Part shown: in pieces, positions 12,356 to 27,300 of the stretch | How positions within the stretch are numbered: position 1 is the first letter of the stretch | Layout: the number at the start of each line of letters is the position of its first letter | From: Brugia malayi | Taxonomy: Eukaryota; Nematoda; Chromadorea; Rhabditida; Onchocercidae | DNA length: 64,000 bases | Assembly: GCF_000002995.4 (NCBI RefSeq) | Contig: NW_025062476.1 | Span: forward strand, 11,220,501-11,284,500 | Direction: 5' to 3' | Made by a program: the position numbers and the translations under genes | The notes under the pieces: generated by a model | What the model was told of the DNA's origin: nothing | Database searches by the model: none | Seen by the model: only the letters and a program-made list of their open reading frames with translations

Positions 12356-15300
12356 TGCAACAACTTCAAATACACGTGGAACTTAGTCGAATTGTTAGTC
12401 AACGACTTGGTGAATGCAATTATAATGTATTCTATGAGCTTTGTTCAAGTATGGATATTAATGAGAAACATAAATTGGGTCTAAAAAATGAACAACAATA
12501 TTTTTACTTAAATCAGGTAAGTAACAAGATATTATTACATAATAAGAAATATGCAAAATAATCATATTAAAAGCCGTTAGATATGATTTTCAGGATTTAA
12601 AAAACAATTTGAAAAATTTTATAACCAATTTTTAACATAATTTGTAAATATATCAATTTTATATTACACTGTTGTAACCGATCCACTTAAAATGTTCGAA
12701 GAGGCTTAACTACTATCAATTTTGATAATACTTTATTAGTTTTAATGATAATAAATAATAAAATTTATCAATTTCTATTCAACTATAACATTAACTGTGA
12801 TAATTTAGGGTAAAGTTTCAATGGATCCGCTGCTGCTATGTAAAAAATACGAAAACCTTTGCAATTCATTTGAGTTATTAGATATTAGTGAACATCAACA
12901 GGATTTCATTCAACATATTCTGGCTGCTATTTTGCATATTGGCAATTTGTTCTTTAAGGTTACTAAGGTAATCATTGTTTTGCTTATTATTAGCAAAATC
13001 TCTTTTTTAAGAAATTTTGAAGAATTAGAAAATTAAAAAAATTAAAAGCTAAAAAATTTTAGCAGAGAAATGGTGCTATAAATGAAACAAATGATCAGTC
13101 TAATGATATTGTGACTGTTGTTGAAATAGGCAATGAACAGGAGCTAAAATGGTGTGCTTATTTGTTGGAGGTTGATTTGGAATCGTTAAGTCAATTATTA
13201 ACACAGAAAGAAGTGGTTAGTTAAGTTAAAAGTTTTACAGAAAAAAAAATTAGTTTAGAATTGATAGGTTTTCTAATATATGTGAAATTTAATAAGCTGC
13301 AAGAATTTGAAATTGTCAAGGTAGGTTGAAATGTCGCTATAAGTTAATATTGTTAAGCTAATACTTTGGAATAATATGAATGCGAATTTTGGTTAATTTT
13401 AAATATTACAATAATCACAGTTGAATTTGAGATCATTCAAAAAGAACTGAAATATAGAATTAATTGATATAAATAAGAATTGAAGTATAAAACAAAATTA
13501 TCCATATGCATATTGCAATGAAAACATAAATGTGGCAAATTTTAATTGTAACAGAATTATAACATAACATAATTAACATAATTGGCATGATTTGACATAA
13601 CATAATTAGCATAATTTAACATAACATAATTAACATAATTTAACATAAACATAATTTATTAGCTGCTAAAAATTTGAAACTGCTATTTCAGAAGACCAGT
13701 GAGGAAAGTGAAATAGCACTAGTGCCATTAAGCATTGAACAAGCATTAGATGTCAGGTAACTTTTAACTTTCAAAAATTAAAAGTTTTTAAAAATCATTT
13801 GTTTGTTTACCTGCAGAAATTATCTATTGTTTAGTTTTTGAAACAAATTATTTGCTGGATTGCTTTCTTCCTCTTCATAATCATTATTTTCAAAATTTTC
13901 AAAATAATGAAAAAAAAAAAAAGAAATCACAGATGTATTTTGATATAACATATTACAGAGATTCACTTGCTCAATTATTGTATGAGCAATTAGTTGATTG
14001 GATTTTACAACGTATCAATGGAACAACAATGAATGGATGTAACTTTATTAACAGTAATGATATGGCTACAATTGTACTTACTGATTGTTATGGTTTTGAG
14101 GTATGTAATATTTCTTTTTTGATACTGTTTATGATTTGATAATTTAATTACATATCAGTGCTATTGCTTCTTTTTTCTGAAAATTGATTCCAGTAGCCTG
14201 CAATTTAAAATTGCTCTGTTTAATTTAAATTAAATTGTTTATTGTTTTAAAGCATTTAATTTTGGTGAAATATTTATATTCTATCATATCAGTAATATAT
14301 CGAAATTTAAAATTGAAAGAAGAAATAAAAGTACGATAAACAATAGAGAATTATTATACTGAAATTGATTTAGTTAGAAATATCCCATAAATATTTCTTT
14401 CATTTAGACTAGAAATTTGTTTTATTTGATATTATATGGTATATTTTTGGGTTGTTTTCTGAAAATGTGTCAACAAAATGAATAGAATTGGTTGAATATA
14501 TTAAATGTTTCATTTTAATAAAATTTCGATGTCAATCAAATAAAATTTATTATTATCATTGATTAATAAGTGGTTTATTTGCAGCGTTCCACAGGTATGA
14601 ATGGATTCGAACAGTTTTGCATTAATTTGTATAATGAGCGATTGGAATGGTACTATCAGCAAAAAGTGCTGAGAGAATTGCAATGGGAATATCAAAAAGA
14701 TAACATTTCAGGAGTTGATATGCAAGTAAACTTTTCAAGCAAAATTGATAAAGAAGTAAAGTTTAAAAGTAAACGTTTAGTGAATTTCAATTGCTAAAAA
14801 TATGTAATATAGTCGATTTAGCATATTAAACAATAATAGATTTAAAAAGACTTTTGAAATTAAAATTTGAAAAATAGATATAAATAATTTAATCCAATGA
14901 AAAAAATTTTCATTTTTATAGTCCATTCAATGGTTTAATAATGAACCAGTTATTGAGTTACTCCTTCAACGTCCAAATGGTTTACTTCCAGCATTAGATG
15001 ATGAAACGAAATTTCCTAAAGTTTGCTTTATTTCCTAATCCTTCTTATTGTTTTCTATTTTTTTCGGATCCGGAAGCCACAGATAATTATTTTTTAACTG
15101 AGGGAATTCATGATACTATCTCTTTTTCCAGTTCTGCATTAAAGAAGGTATCTTGTCCATCAAATAGTAGAAATTAATTAGCAATCCTATGAAATAAAAA
15201 ATGTTTAAAAATCTGTGAAAATACCGTATCCAAATAAAATTTTACCATTTCAAGGCATCTGCTGCTCGTTACTTGCAACAATGTATTCTCAATCATCAAC

Positions 15301-18300
15301 AATCTCCTCGACAGTTATTTACTACTAAAACTGTATCAACAACAACTGCTACAACTGCAACAACAATTGTTTCTGGCTCAATGGATAGACATGAATTTGC
15401 TATTCGCCATTATGCTGGTCAAATTTGGTATGATTGCGCTCAATTTGTGGAGAAGAATCGCTTGCAAATTAGATCGGAAACAATAAAGCTACTTGCTAAT
15501 AGTCAAAATTCGGTAAAAACAGATTTAATATGTCTTTTTTTGTCATAATTAACAGGCATCATATTTTGAATTGTAAATGAGATTATACCAGAATGATGTA
15601 AATTTAATTATCAGTAATTTGTAATAAATTATATCCGATTTCTTGGATTATTTTTCATAAATGTATTTTGAAAATTCAAGAGCAACTGATAAAAATTGAT
15701 TGATTGATTGGTTGATTTAATTGCTCAATAAATTTTGAATTAAACAAAGTACAATAAATATTTTTATAGTCAATTGCTCAAATGTTTCAATGTTTCACAA
15801 CAAACAGTACGAAATCAACACCGCAACAGTTATCGGATGGAACAATTTACGTTGCACAACGATATAATCGAGCAGCAAAAGCACTTATTGATAAAATGAA
15901 TAAGTAAAATTTCATTTACCATTATTTTTTCAATCATATCTTATAGAAAGATTACTGTAAAAAGATTACTGTGAAGGTATCGTATCCATCCACAAACCTT
16001 TAAAAGGCTACGGTAAGAATATTGTATGCATCTATTAATCTAGATAAACTTAAAATGATATTTTTTAACTTACAGATCCGATTTATTGTTTTAATTCTCA
16101 ATGATTAATCATTATCAATCAATATATACGCGGAATGTATGCATGTTGTAGAGGTACTGTACAATTTGTACGTTGCATGCGTAGTAATCAGGAACGTGAA
16201 ACGCTGAAATTTTGTCCTCAAACAGTGGCACGACAGCTAAGATCACTTTCATTGCTTGCTACCACCAATAATTATCGTTTTGGATTTCCATATCGAGAAC
16301 CATTTGATCGATTCGCCGTAAGGTCCGATAATTTCAACCAGAATTCAATTCCTTATTGTTATTAAATTATTCACATTTTTCGAATTTGTGATTCCATATG
16401 ACTTAACAAATTTTTATTGCAAAATTTCATAGCTATTAAGAAAAAAACATTACAGTTACTCACAACTACGAATCAGCAGATATAAAAAAATCGATAAGAG
16501 AGGAAGGAATAAAAGCAACTTTTTGATAAAATGAAATAATTATAAAAATTCAGATATCGATGTTTACTACCATTAGATATAGTTCATTATCAAACGGTAT
16601 ACGAATTATCTAAAGATATCCTTGAACAACAGGGTAATAAATTCCATCAACATTACCGATTAGGTAAGCAGCTCATTAATATAATATTTTCTAAATTTCA
16701 AAAATCATTTAAAAATTCTTCAAGTTATATATTATAATAATACATCAAAATATATCATCTTTAATTCACTAAATTTAATTCATGATTACTTCTCTTATTT
16801 TTTATTAGGTAAAACGCAAGTATTTATGCGTGAACCATTACGTGAACATTTGGAAACTCGTCGTAATGTACTACTTAATAGCTCCGCTATTGTAATACAA
16901 AAAAATTTACGGAAATGGTTAGCAGAACGGAAATTTGCGAAGAAACGACATGCTGCTATAGTCTTACAATCGGGTTTACGAGGATGGCGTGCAAGGTAAA
17001 TGGAAGGGAAATCAATAATTCCTATTTATACTATTAATTAGCCAGAAAAAAAAAAAAAATAGCAAATTCCATTAAAAAGTAACAAAATTTGTAAGTTATA
17101 TATTGAAGACGTGAAGTTGAACGTCGCCGAAAAGAAATTCGTAAAGCTATTGATATGGAAACTCGAAAGATACGTCGCCTGAATTTATACGCAGAAACGG
17201 AGGAAGGATGTGAAAACAATACCGTATTAGCAACGGAATATAATCAAACAATGGATTCATCATCTGTAGCTGATGTACAGTATTTAGATTTACCAAAAAG
17301 CGTTGAGAACGATTTGAAGAAAGGATTATTTTCTAACAGGTAGGTATTATCAGTTATTTTAATCATCATATGATCAGTGAATTTATAGAGGTGTGATTTA
17401 ATTTACTTAAGTTATAAAAATTACTTAACTAATGAGTAATTAGAAGAATATTTAAAATAAAAATGAATTTGCTAAGTAATGAACCAATTTGCAGGATGTC
17501 TGATATTCGAACTGTATATCATTATATTCCATATAACAAGCGTATCGGTAAATCGTTAGAACTTCCTATGGAAACCATTGAACAGTTTGCAGAAAATAAT
17601 TTTAAAGTATGTATTAATTTGACGTAAGCTATGATAACAAATTACGTGAACTTTTCTCTACGATTGCTATGTAATCATAAATGATCAATAAATAGATTAA
17701 AATATTAAAACTATCAAATTTTGGCCTGCAAATAATATTTTAAATTCTTTGAAAAGACCGCGAATAAATGAATAATTAACAAAAACGAAAATTGTCGAAG
17801 TTCATAGCAAAATTTTTAAACTTCCAACTAATCATATATTTACTTTAAATTTGAAATATATAAAAAAGACACTAAAATTTATTTTTAAACTTGAATTATT
17901 CATTAATAAAGCATGCAATTTTCTTTTTTCCTAATCAATTCGTTATTTTAAAAGATGGTAAATGTAAAAAAAAAAAATCAATTGGTCAATTATAATTTAT
18001 TTATTTATCAATTGTTTTATCAATTGAAAATCAATTAGTCAATTATAATTAACTTATTTATAGGGCCATTTGCTACAAATGCGACGTGAACCAATTGCTA
18101 CACCATTTTTACATAAAGAAACTGAAATGGAATTTAATCAATCGTTGGAAATGTTTGCAATGATATTACGATATATGAATAATACACAAATGAATAGTGA
18201 ACAATTAGCAATTCTTGGCAAAGCAATAATTCAAACAGTAAGTATTATTGCAATTAAATTCATATAACTAATCAATGATTCACTTTTATAAACTAAAATT

Positions 18301-21300
18301 TAAAATAATCTGAGTTCATTCATCAGATATTTGAAATATTGTATAATTTATAATCTGTTCTCTAACTCATCCAAATGATCCAATTTATTTTGCAGTTTCT
18401 TATTTTGTTCCAGTGATTTATTCACTGAATATTACTTAACAAAATATTTTCAACTATGATTCATTTTTTATAAGATATATAAAAATTGAAATAATCTGAT
18501 CATATTCATGATTTAATGACTTAAAACCTTACTATCATTATTGATATTAAATAAGTGATAAAATAAATCTGATAACTATTCCTTATTCATCGACAATCTG
18601 TCAGTCATTGTTTATCTCACCTGTAAATCATTTTGTTTAATAGTTGGCGACAATATTAGTAAAATCAATAAATATTCTTGATTATGCTAGTTTTATTCTT
18701 ATTTTTTTATGTTGTATTTTGTTAACATTTTTCTTAACTATTCTTAATTATACTAGTTAAAAAAAAATGAATTGAAAAAAATACCATCCTGTTTTTTTGA
18801 GTTTAAGGAAAAAAAAGTAAATTCAAAAGTTGAAATTTTTATTTTGAATTAATTAAGGAACTTCGTCCTAAAAAATTTTAATATTTTAAACAGAAAAAGT
18901 AAATTTTAATTATAAATGAATTTTAGAAATAAATTTTAGGCATTAAATAATCCGACACAAAGGGATGAACTTTTGGTGCAACTTTGTACTCAAACATATC
19001 GTAACGGAGTGAAAAATAATGCTGATAAAGCTTGGACATTACTTCTTGGTGCAATTAATAGCTTCACACCTTCACCACAACTATTTCCTGCTCTTATGAA
19101 GTAAATTTCTCTCCTAAGTAATTTAACTCTCTCCTAAGTAAATTTCATACCTATACTATAGCTCTATCCTTTTGCTATGAAATAAGTTTTTTAATGAAAA
19201 ATACAAGTGGAACCTTTTTAATTTCAATAATTAAATTACTGCGGGATAAAAAATTTAAATTGTTCGTAATTTTGCAAAATATCAATGAAAAATATATCGA
19301 TTGATACGAAGAAATTAACAAATTTTAGGAAAAAATAAGTAATATTAGATATTAAATGTCATTATATAGTATAAAGCAAAAGAATATCTTTTTAACATTT
19401 ATTTTTTCTTTCTTTTTATTTTAAATTTAAATTCATAGTTATTTCGAACAACAAACACCAAATTTATCACGACAATTAATCGATAGCTTACTACGACAAT
19501 GTATTGGTAATAAAGATTTACCAAAATTTCGTTATTTTGCACCAACATTCCTTGAACAGGTGAATTTTCTCTTTTTTTTACTACCTTAATTAATTATTAT
19601 TCTTTTCATCATTAATCACTAATTATTATTATTATACGAGGTGACGTTTTGCTGTGACAATATTCAATAACATTTGAAAATAAAAACGAATGCATTCTAA
19701 AAAATAAGAGGATTATAAAATAAGTGATGGTAATATTGTTATATTATGTAGATTAATTTTTTCCACATAAAAACACAATCCACTCTCAAGTAATTAAATT
19801 AGTATATTAATCAATTCTGAATTGGAAAACATTTTCTAATTTTGATTATTTAAAAATTTATCGACAAATTATGCATTTTAACTTTTTGTTTATAGAATGT
19901 GTCCTATGCAAATGGTTTTCTCCTTTATTTTCTTTATTTTTCTATATATAACAATAATATGAATTAGTCTGAATCATTAAAATTAACCTGAATCAAATTT
20001 ATTTCTATCAAATTAGCATAATTTTTTTCAATTTGAGTTTGTTAAATTATACATTTATTAAATTTGAATTTGTTAAATTATGTATTATTTATATTGATTA
20101 GTTCCATTTCAGTAAATCATTAACATAGATTTTCTTTCTTTATTTTTTCGTTTTTTTTTTTAAGGCTAGTTTTAAACAACAACAAGCTGCTGTATTACGA
20201 ATTAAATGTGCTGATCAACATGAAGCATTATTTGAAGTGCATTCTTGGATGACTGCTGATGAATTAGCACAAAGATGTTTGCAAATTCGGTGAGTTTTTT
20301 GATAATTTAATTCTAGTAATTAGCTAATTAATTAATCATTAATTGGATACTGAATAATTTCCATTACGTTAGTATTATCATTTTGTAACTTTAATTTGAT
20401 TAATTTTAATTTAAACATTTTTTATAGTGGTATTGGTGATCCAGATGGTTGGACATTAAGTGTGGAAGATGAACGTTTTGCTATATTTGCACCAGGAAAT
20501 TGTTATGTTTATGATATATTAGCACAAATGGAGCAACAATCAATTGGTTGTTTATTTTTTGTTCATTAAGTAAATTGAGTAAATTTCTATTAATTTATTA
20601 ATAAATTAAGTCATGAATTAATTTTTATAATTCATAATTTATTTTATTTATTTATTTAATTTGCTTTGCTTCATGTTAATTTACTTTTCTTTTTGATAAT
20701 GTTTGCATAATTGTAGAAAGTAATAATGGAATTTTTATCATGTATGATAATAGCATTAATTGGAAAGTTTCACGAAATAATGGAAAAGTTATGGGAAGAG
20801 AAATATTGCAACAAAATGAAACTGATAATAATACTGCAAAACAGGTAAAATGCATATTATTATAAATATTTGCAGGTAAATTAAATGCTATTTTAAATTA
20901 TTATTTCTTTAGGAAATATTCCTTTTTGTTTATCTTTAGGAGTTTATTTTCCTTTTTTTTTTTTTTTTTTTTGTTACATCCATATTTTTGTTGAGTACCA
21001 ATAATTACCCAACAAAAAATACAAATAATTGCTGAAATAATATTTTTTTACTCTTTGATTTTTTATTTTCTTATAATTTCAATGTTTGCTTCAAATTTTC
21101 TTTTCAATATTGAGTGCTGAAACAACAACCAAATGACAAAATTATTTTACTTTCTTTAAAATAAAATGAAAATATATAGAGAAATATATTCGATAAATAA
21201 TTGAAAATTAAAAAATAAAAAAAAAAAGTACAGTTGTGACATTTTTCAGAATGATATTTTACCAAATCGTTTTGCAACAAACACCAAACGACAATCACGA

Positions 21301-24300
21301 CAAGAACAACAACCAATGGTACCACAACGATCGGTGCAATTTGTACCAGAAGCAATACAAAATGATTTATATGCTGAATCTAGGCTAAAAGAATCAAATT
21401 ATCGAACATTTGATACAGATACATCTATTTATGAAGGAAATACAACAAAAACACCTCCAATACCACCGCCACATTGGGATTCAAATTTAAATGAGCACCA
21501 ATCATATCGTCAACAACAACAGTACAAAATTGAAGAAGAGGAAGGAAAAGATGGGTATGAGTTAGCTGTTTTTAAAATGGAATTTATCAAAAAGATGGGT
21601 ATGAGTTTGTTTTAAAACTGAAATTTTTTTTTTTTTTTAAATTATTATTACTTTTTTCTTTAGGAAATATTTCTTGAGGAAATAGATGTAGTCATTTTGT
21701 CAAACTTACAAAAATAAATTAAAAAATGAGTATAATTTTTAAGTATAATTTTTTCTTTTTGTTGTTGAATAATAATAATAATACTATTTGTTTTATTTTC
21801 AATTTTATTTTTACCTAATTTATTATCAAATTTAAAATCTTGGTGTATCTCATTTAAAGTTTGATAAAATCTTGAAAGATAAATATGTAGAGAATATTTT
21901 CAGTGAATGTTTATATGGTCAACAACAGCAAGCATTACCAGAATTATCAGCAAGTACTTTAAACAATCGATATAAAATTAATCAAAATCCTGGTATGTTT
22001 ATCAATAATTCTTTGTTTATTTCAAATTTATTATATTTATTAATATTTATTTAATTAAATTTATATATTTTTTTTTAGATCCTACAAATAATTTCAACAA
22101 TAATTATTATTATGATACGGTAATGGATCGTAAACGTTGTGATGATAACATCTACGGTAATGTTAACTATGATGGTCGCAATATGATAGATGATGATAAT
22201 TTATATGTTCGTTTTTCTTTCCTTTTTTTTTAAATTTTATTTTCATATTAATAATTACTTTAATTTTACAATCGCTCATTATTTATCTGTAATAATAGCT
22301 AAAACAATAACAGCAAAAGCATCAACAACGTGATAGTACATTGCAACGTTATCGACGTCAACAACAGCAATTTGTTGAACTTCGACAACAACAACAACAA
22401 CAGCAATATGATCAGCAACGCAATTTTGCTTATATACCACAACAATTTACTGCGATGGCTACTATTGTAAGAAATGCTAATTGTTAATTGATGCATTTAT
22501 TTTTTCTTGCACATTTTATTATAATAGAATAATAATTCTTAATAATTTATCGAGGAAAACTATCCATACAAAGCATTCATAGCTATATTAATTAGATATG
22601 TTATCATTAAGATAATTTAAATTTTCCAATTATATACAAATACATAGTTTTTGAAAAAATAAAAATTTGCATTAATTAAAATCTTTACGACAATTATATA
22701 AAATAATAGTCAATAATTATAAAAAAAGAAGCATAAAATGATTAACAAATTTTTTTTTTTTTTTTTTTTAAACGATAATCACTGATATATTTTAAACAAT
22801 AATTAATAATTTTTTATTATTTTTTTCAATTTAATTTGGTTTTTTTCGTCGATTTTTTTCAGCCTTTTGTACCAACTCAGGTACAATTTATGCCTGTAAT
22901 GCTTCCAACTACATCATTCTTACCGCCACAACAATTACCGCCACAGCTATCACATCAACAAACAATGATAACTGCTGTGGAAAATACAAATGGTAAATAA
23001 TTTCAATTTAATTATTTTATATTTATCATACAATCAATTAAATGTGTTAATTGATAGTAGCTGTTACTACCATTAGCTGTATATTACATTTGTGTATTCT
23101 GTCGTACTCTTTTTAGTTCTAAAACTTTGGAAATTTATATAGTTTTATATTTTTAGGATTTTAAAACTAATATACTTTTCCTTTTTGAATTTTCTAGTTC
23201 TTCAAAACATAGAATTAGAAAAGTCAAAAAGAAAAAATAGAAGAAATTAAACAAACAATAATAAATTGAAGTGTATAAAAAACAGTGGAATAAGTTATTG
23301 CTTTAATTATTTTGCCAAAATTTTTGTCTTCTTCCTCTATCTTTACCATAATTTTATTTAGGACAGCAATTAATTAATCAACAGCTAAATGCGACAAATG
23401 TGTCATCATCATCAACAACTGTTCTTATGAATACCATTGATAGCAATAATATGCAACAACATCATTCTGATATTTTTACGGTACAAAAATTTCAATTTAT
23501 AATAAAGTTTAAACCATAAATCAAAGATTGAAGTGTACAAATCTTCAAATAGAAATTTAAGTCATATAAACTTGAATGAAATTATGAATTCAGTAACATT
23601 AAAGTTATAAGCAATCTTACAAATTTAATAATCATATTACAGCAACATGGAGAATTAGAAACACATGCCTTGTGCTGTTCAACACCACAACAATTAAATC
23701 AACTAGCTGGTGAAAAATTAATTTAGAAATTTTATTTTTCATTTCTTTGAATTCACTTTTTCTTTTTCTTCGAAGTTACATAAAAGTTTTTGTGATAAAT
23801 AAATTTTAAAGCTACTCGATTTAATAAAATAAATCAACCAATAATAGGTTAATCAATCTGCTAAAATGGATTAATTGAAAATAATAAATTAGTAGACTAT
23901 AAAGTTATTTAATTATTTTTAACAACTATCATAACTATTACCAAAATAATTCATAAAATATTGTTTTATAAATTAAAAGAATTTCTGATTCTTTTTATTT
24001 TCAGAAGAATCGCTAATTAGCGCTCCATCAGAGCAATCATCCGTCTCAACACGCATCAGACGTATGCAAATTCCAACGAAAGCAAGTGATGTCGATCAAT
24101 TCTTGGATGCTATCTTTGAACAGGTATCAATTAACTAAGTTTAAATTATTATTTTTTTGAACTTATTCTTAAATATAATTTACTGAATTACTACTGTTAA
24201 ATGATAATAAGATGAACTAAATTTGATAACTTAAATTTAAATTAAATATTGCAATTTTGAAAGAAAAAATTAATACTTCAAATTTAGATTACAGAATTTT

Positions 24301-27300
24301 AATTCCAAAAATTTTAATATTTTAAACTTAGGAACATATTCTCAGGTTTTGCCAGCAAATGATCTAGAACAAACCGATGATAATCATTTCAATGCTGCAA
24401 TGATAACTAATACAATTAAAGGAACTCTTTCTACTGATGCCAACGACACTTTACAATCGGTTAATTTTACCTTTTTCTATCAATTTTATGGCTATAAAAA
24501 AATTACATTATTTTTAATTAATTAAATTAATATTCTAATTATTCCAATTTTTTTTTCTTGCATATTTCATATTTTAGACATCACAACAATGTATGACAAC
24601 AACGATAAATTATGCAGCACAACCAATGATGTTAATGCTACCTGTAGAAAGTATTGATTTCATTTCTTTTGTTTGTTTTTTTTTTTATAAATTTTCTTTT
24701 AAAGTAACAAATAATAATGAAAATTTTTTAGGTCGTATGCTTACTTCAAGTCAACAACAACAACAACAAAATCAAGAACAAGTTTATGCTAATAATACCA
24801 TAACTAATGGTACTATCACTAATACACCGTTATCACCAGTAATGCCAATTATGGTACCGGTTAGTTTCCCTTTTTTTCTTTCCCTCCCTCTCTCTCTCTC
24901 TCTCACCTCTTCTATTCATCATAATTGATTTCAATTTGAATTTACACTTATCATATAATTTATATCAGCATTGATAAAATTATTTTAATTATGGTAATTG
25001 AATGATAATTTTTAATTTGTTACTGAAAACAAAAAGAAGAAAAAAAAAAAACAGAATTCTAGCTGAATGATGAATATTTAATGATTTGAATGAAAATAAA
25101 TTCAAATAGATTAATTATTGTAAAAAAAAATATTTCAATTTTAGTTTAACATTTAGTACTATATAATTAGATAGATCATATTGATCGTTTTTTTTTTTTG
25201 TATTTTTGTTAAATTTTATTATTTTTTCTCTTTCTTACACTAAGTTTTGATTGATAAGCATTTTTAGATGATGTGTATGTCACCGACACCAACCACAACT
25301 GTTACAGCATGTTTATCACCAGTACCGTTTAAGTATGTTTATTTAAATAAATTTCATTATCACTATTCTATGATATGATAAATTTTTTCTAATGAAAATA
25401 TATAAAGTTTCATTCATATTTATAAGGAAAAAAATAGAAAAGTTTTGCTTGCTAATGCTAGCAAATTTGAATAAAGGAAAAAAAGAGGAGAAAATAACTC
25501 TGATTTTTTTAAGTATCATAAATGGCTACTGGGATCATAACTAATTTATGCGAGTTCAGATTTAATTTATAGATGAAAACGAAATGAAAACTACTTTATA
25601 ATGGAGACTTTATGCATTTTCATAAAATTGATTTCTTCCTGGCATATTATTTTAACCATTATTTTTAATATTATATTTTTTTGTACTATATCTCGAAGTG
25701 TTATGTTATGGTTTTAAATTAGGTTATTAGAACAATTTATGCTTTAAAAAGAGAATATTCACTTTTCTATCTTATTTTAAATAATGAATTAATTACTTTA
25801 TCAGTCAATAAATTGTTGCTTGATCAGTTCTATTATATTTACTCACTGGAACGACTGTTGATTTTTCCTTTCTTGAAGAATAAATTAAAATTTTTTTGTT
25901 AATCTAATTTTTAGATTTTCATAAGATCAATCATTTTTCTAACCAATCTATCAATTTGAGAAATTCAATAGCCAATGATAGTGTTTCACAACCAATTGAA
26001 CGAACATTATCACCAATATCGGTTTGTTACAATTATAATGCAACATCTACTCCGTGTAGCAATGGTATTTTGACGTCTAACACGTACGCAAATGGTACTA
26101 TGACGTCTAAAGCGCATATAAATGGCACTAACCATAGCGAGGTTCGGTTTTTTTCTTTTGAAAACAGAAAATGCTTCAAGAAATTTCATTTTATTTATGA
26201 TTGTCTATGATCGCTTCAATAACTTTAATCAATATCCATCAGATCAATCGATCGGACTATTAATTTAAATAATTTTTCTCAAAATATTTTTTAAAAAAAA
26301 TTGCTAAATATAACAGGACGATAAAACATAAAATAAAAAAAAAAAAGATGAAAAAATTTTGATCAAATATTTTAACTTACATATTAGCATATTTATTTTA
26401 TTAATAATTTTTTTATTTTTAATTTCATATCGCTTAATCCTTTGATTACTATTATATAAATTATATTCGTACCATCAAACTTTATTCGTTTTTGTTTTTT
26501 TTTTTATCATCAAATTTTATTCTTATTATCAAACTTATTATCACTATGCCTTAATAAATCTTTGATTCAATTCATAATTTCTATAATTTTGATTTTTTTT
26601 TATAGCGTAATAATGGCGAATTATCAGGCTCATCAACTACAATGATAATTGCAAGTTTGCTTAGAAATTCTATAATTTCATTTTAATACTGTATTAATTA
26701 TTCAAATTAATTAATTAATTAACTTTACATGATTTACCTAATTTTACAATTAAGCTAAAAGAATACTTTTAATCAAGTGAGAAAAATAACATTTACAATG
26801 ATTTTAGATCAATAATATTATCTTTTTCTTTATCTCTCTCTCTCTCTCTCTTTTCCTTCTGTTCCTTAAATTTAAATTATTATTTTTTTTTTCAGCGCTC
26901 TTCACCACTGCCCGAAATAGCACAATCACCAACAAATTTAGACGAGAAAGGTCGCGTGGGTCAAATACAACCAACGTCAACCAAAGCACGGTAGACAGTC
27001 GTGATGTTATCAATAGATTTATTATTATCAATATATAAATATATATTTCTTTATATGCTTACATGTTTATTTATTAATGATATGTTTATAAAATGTTTAT
27101 TTATTTACAACAGCTTATTTACAAAATATTTATTTCTTTATAATAATATGCTTATATTTATTTATAATAATATGATCATAAAATATTTATTTATAATATG
27201 CTTATAATATATTTATTTATTTATAATAATATACTTATAAAATATTTATTTATTTATAATAATATACCTATAAAATATTTATTTATAATAATATGTTTAT

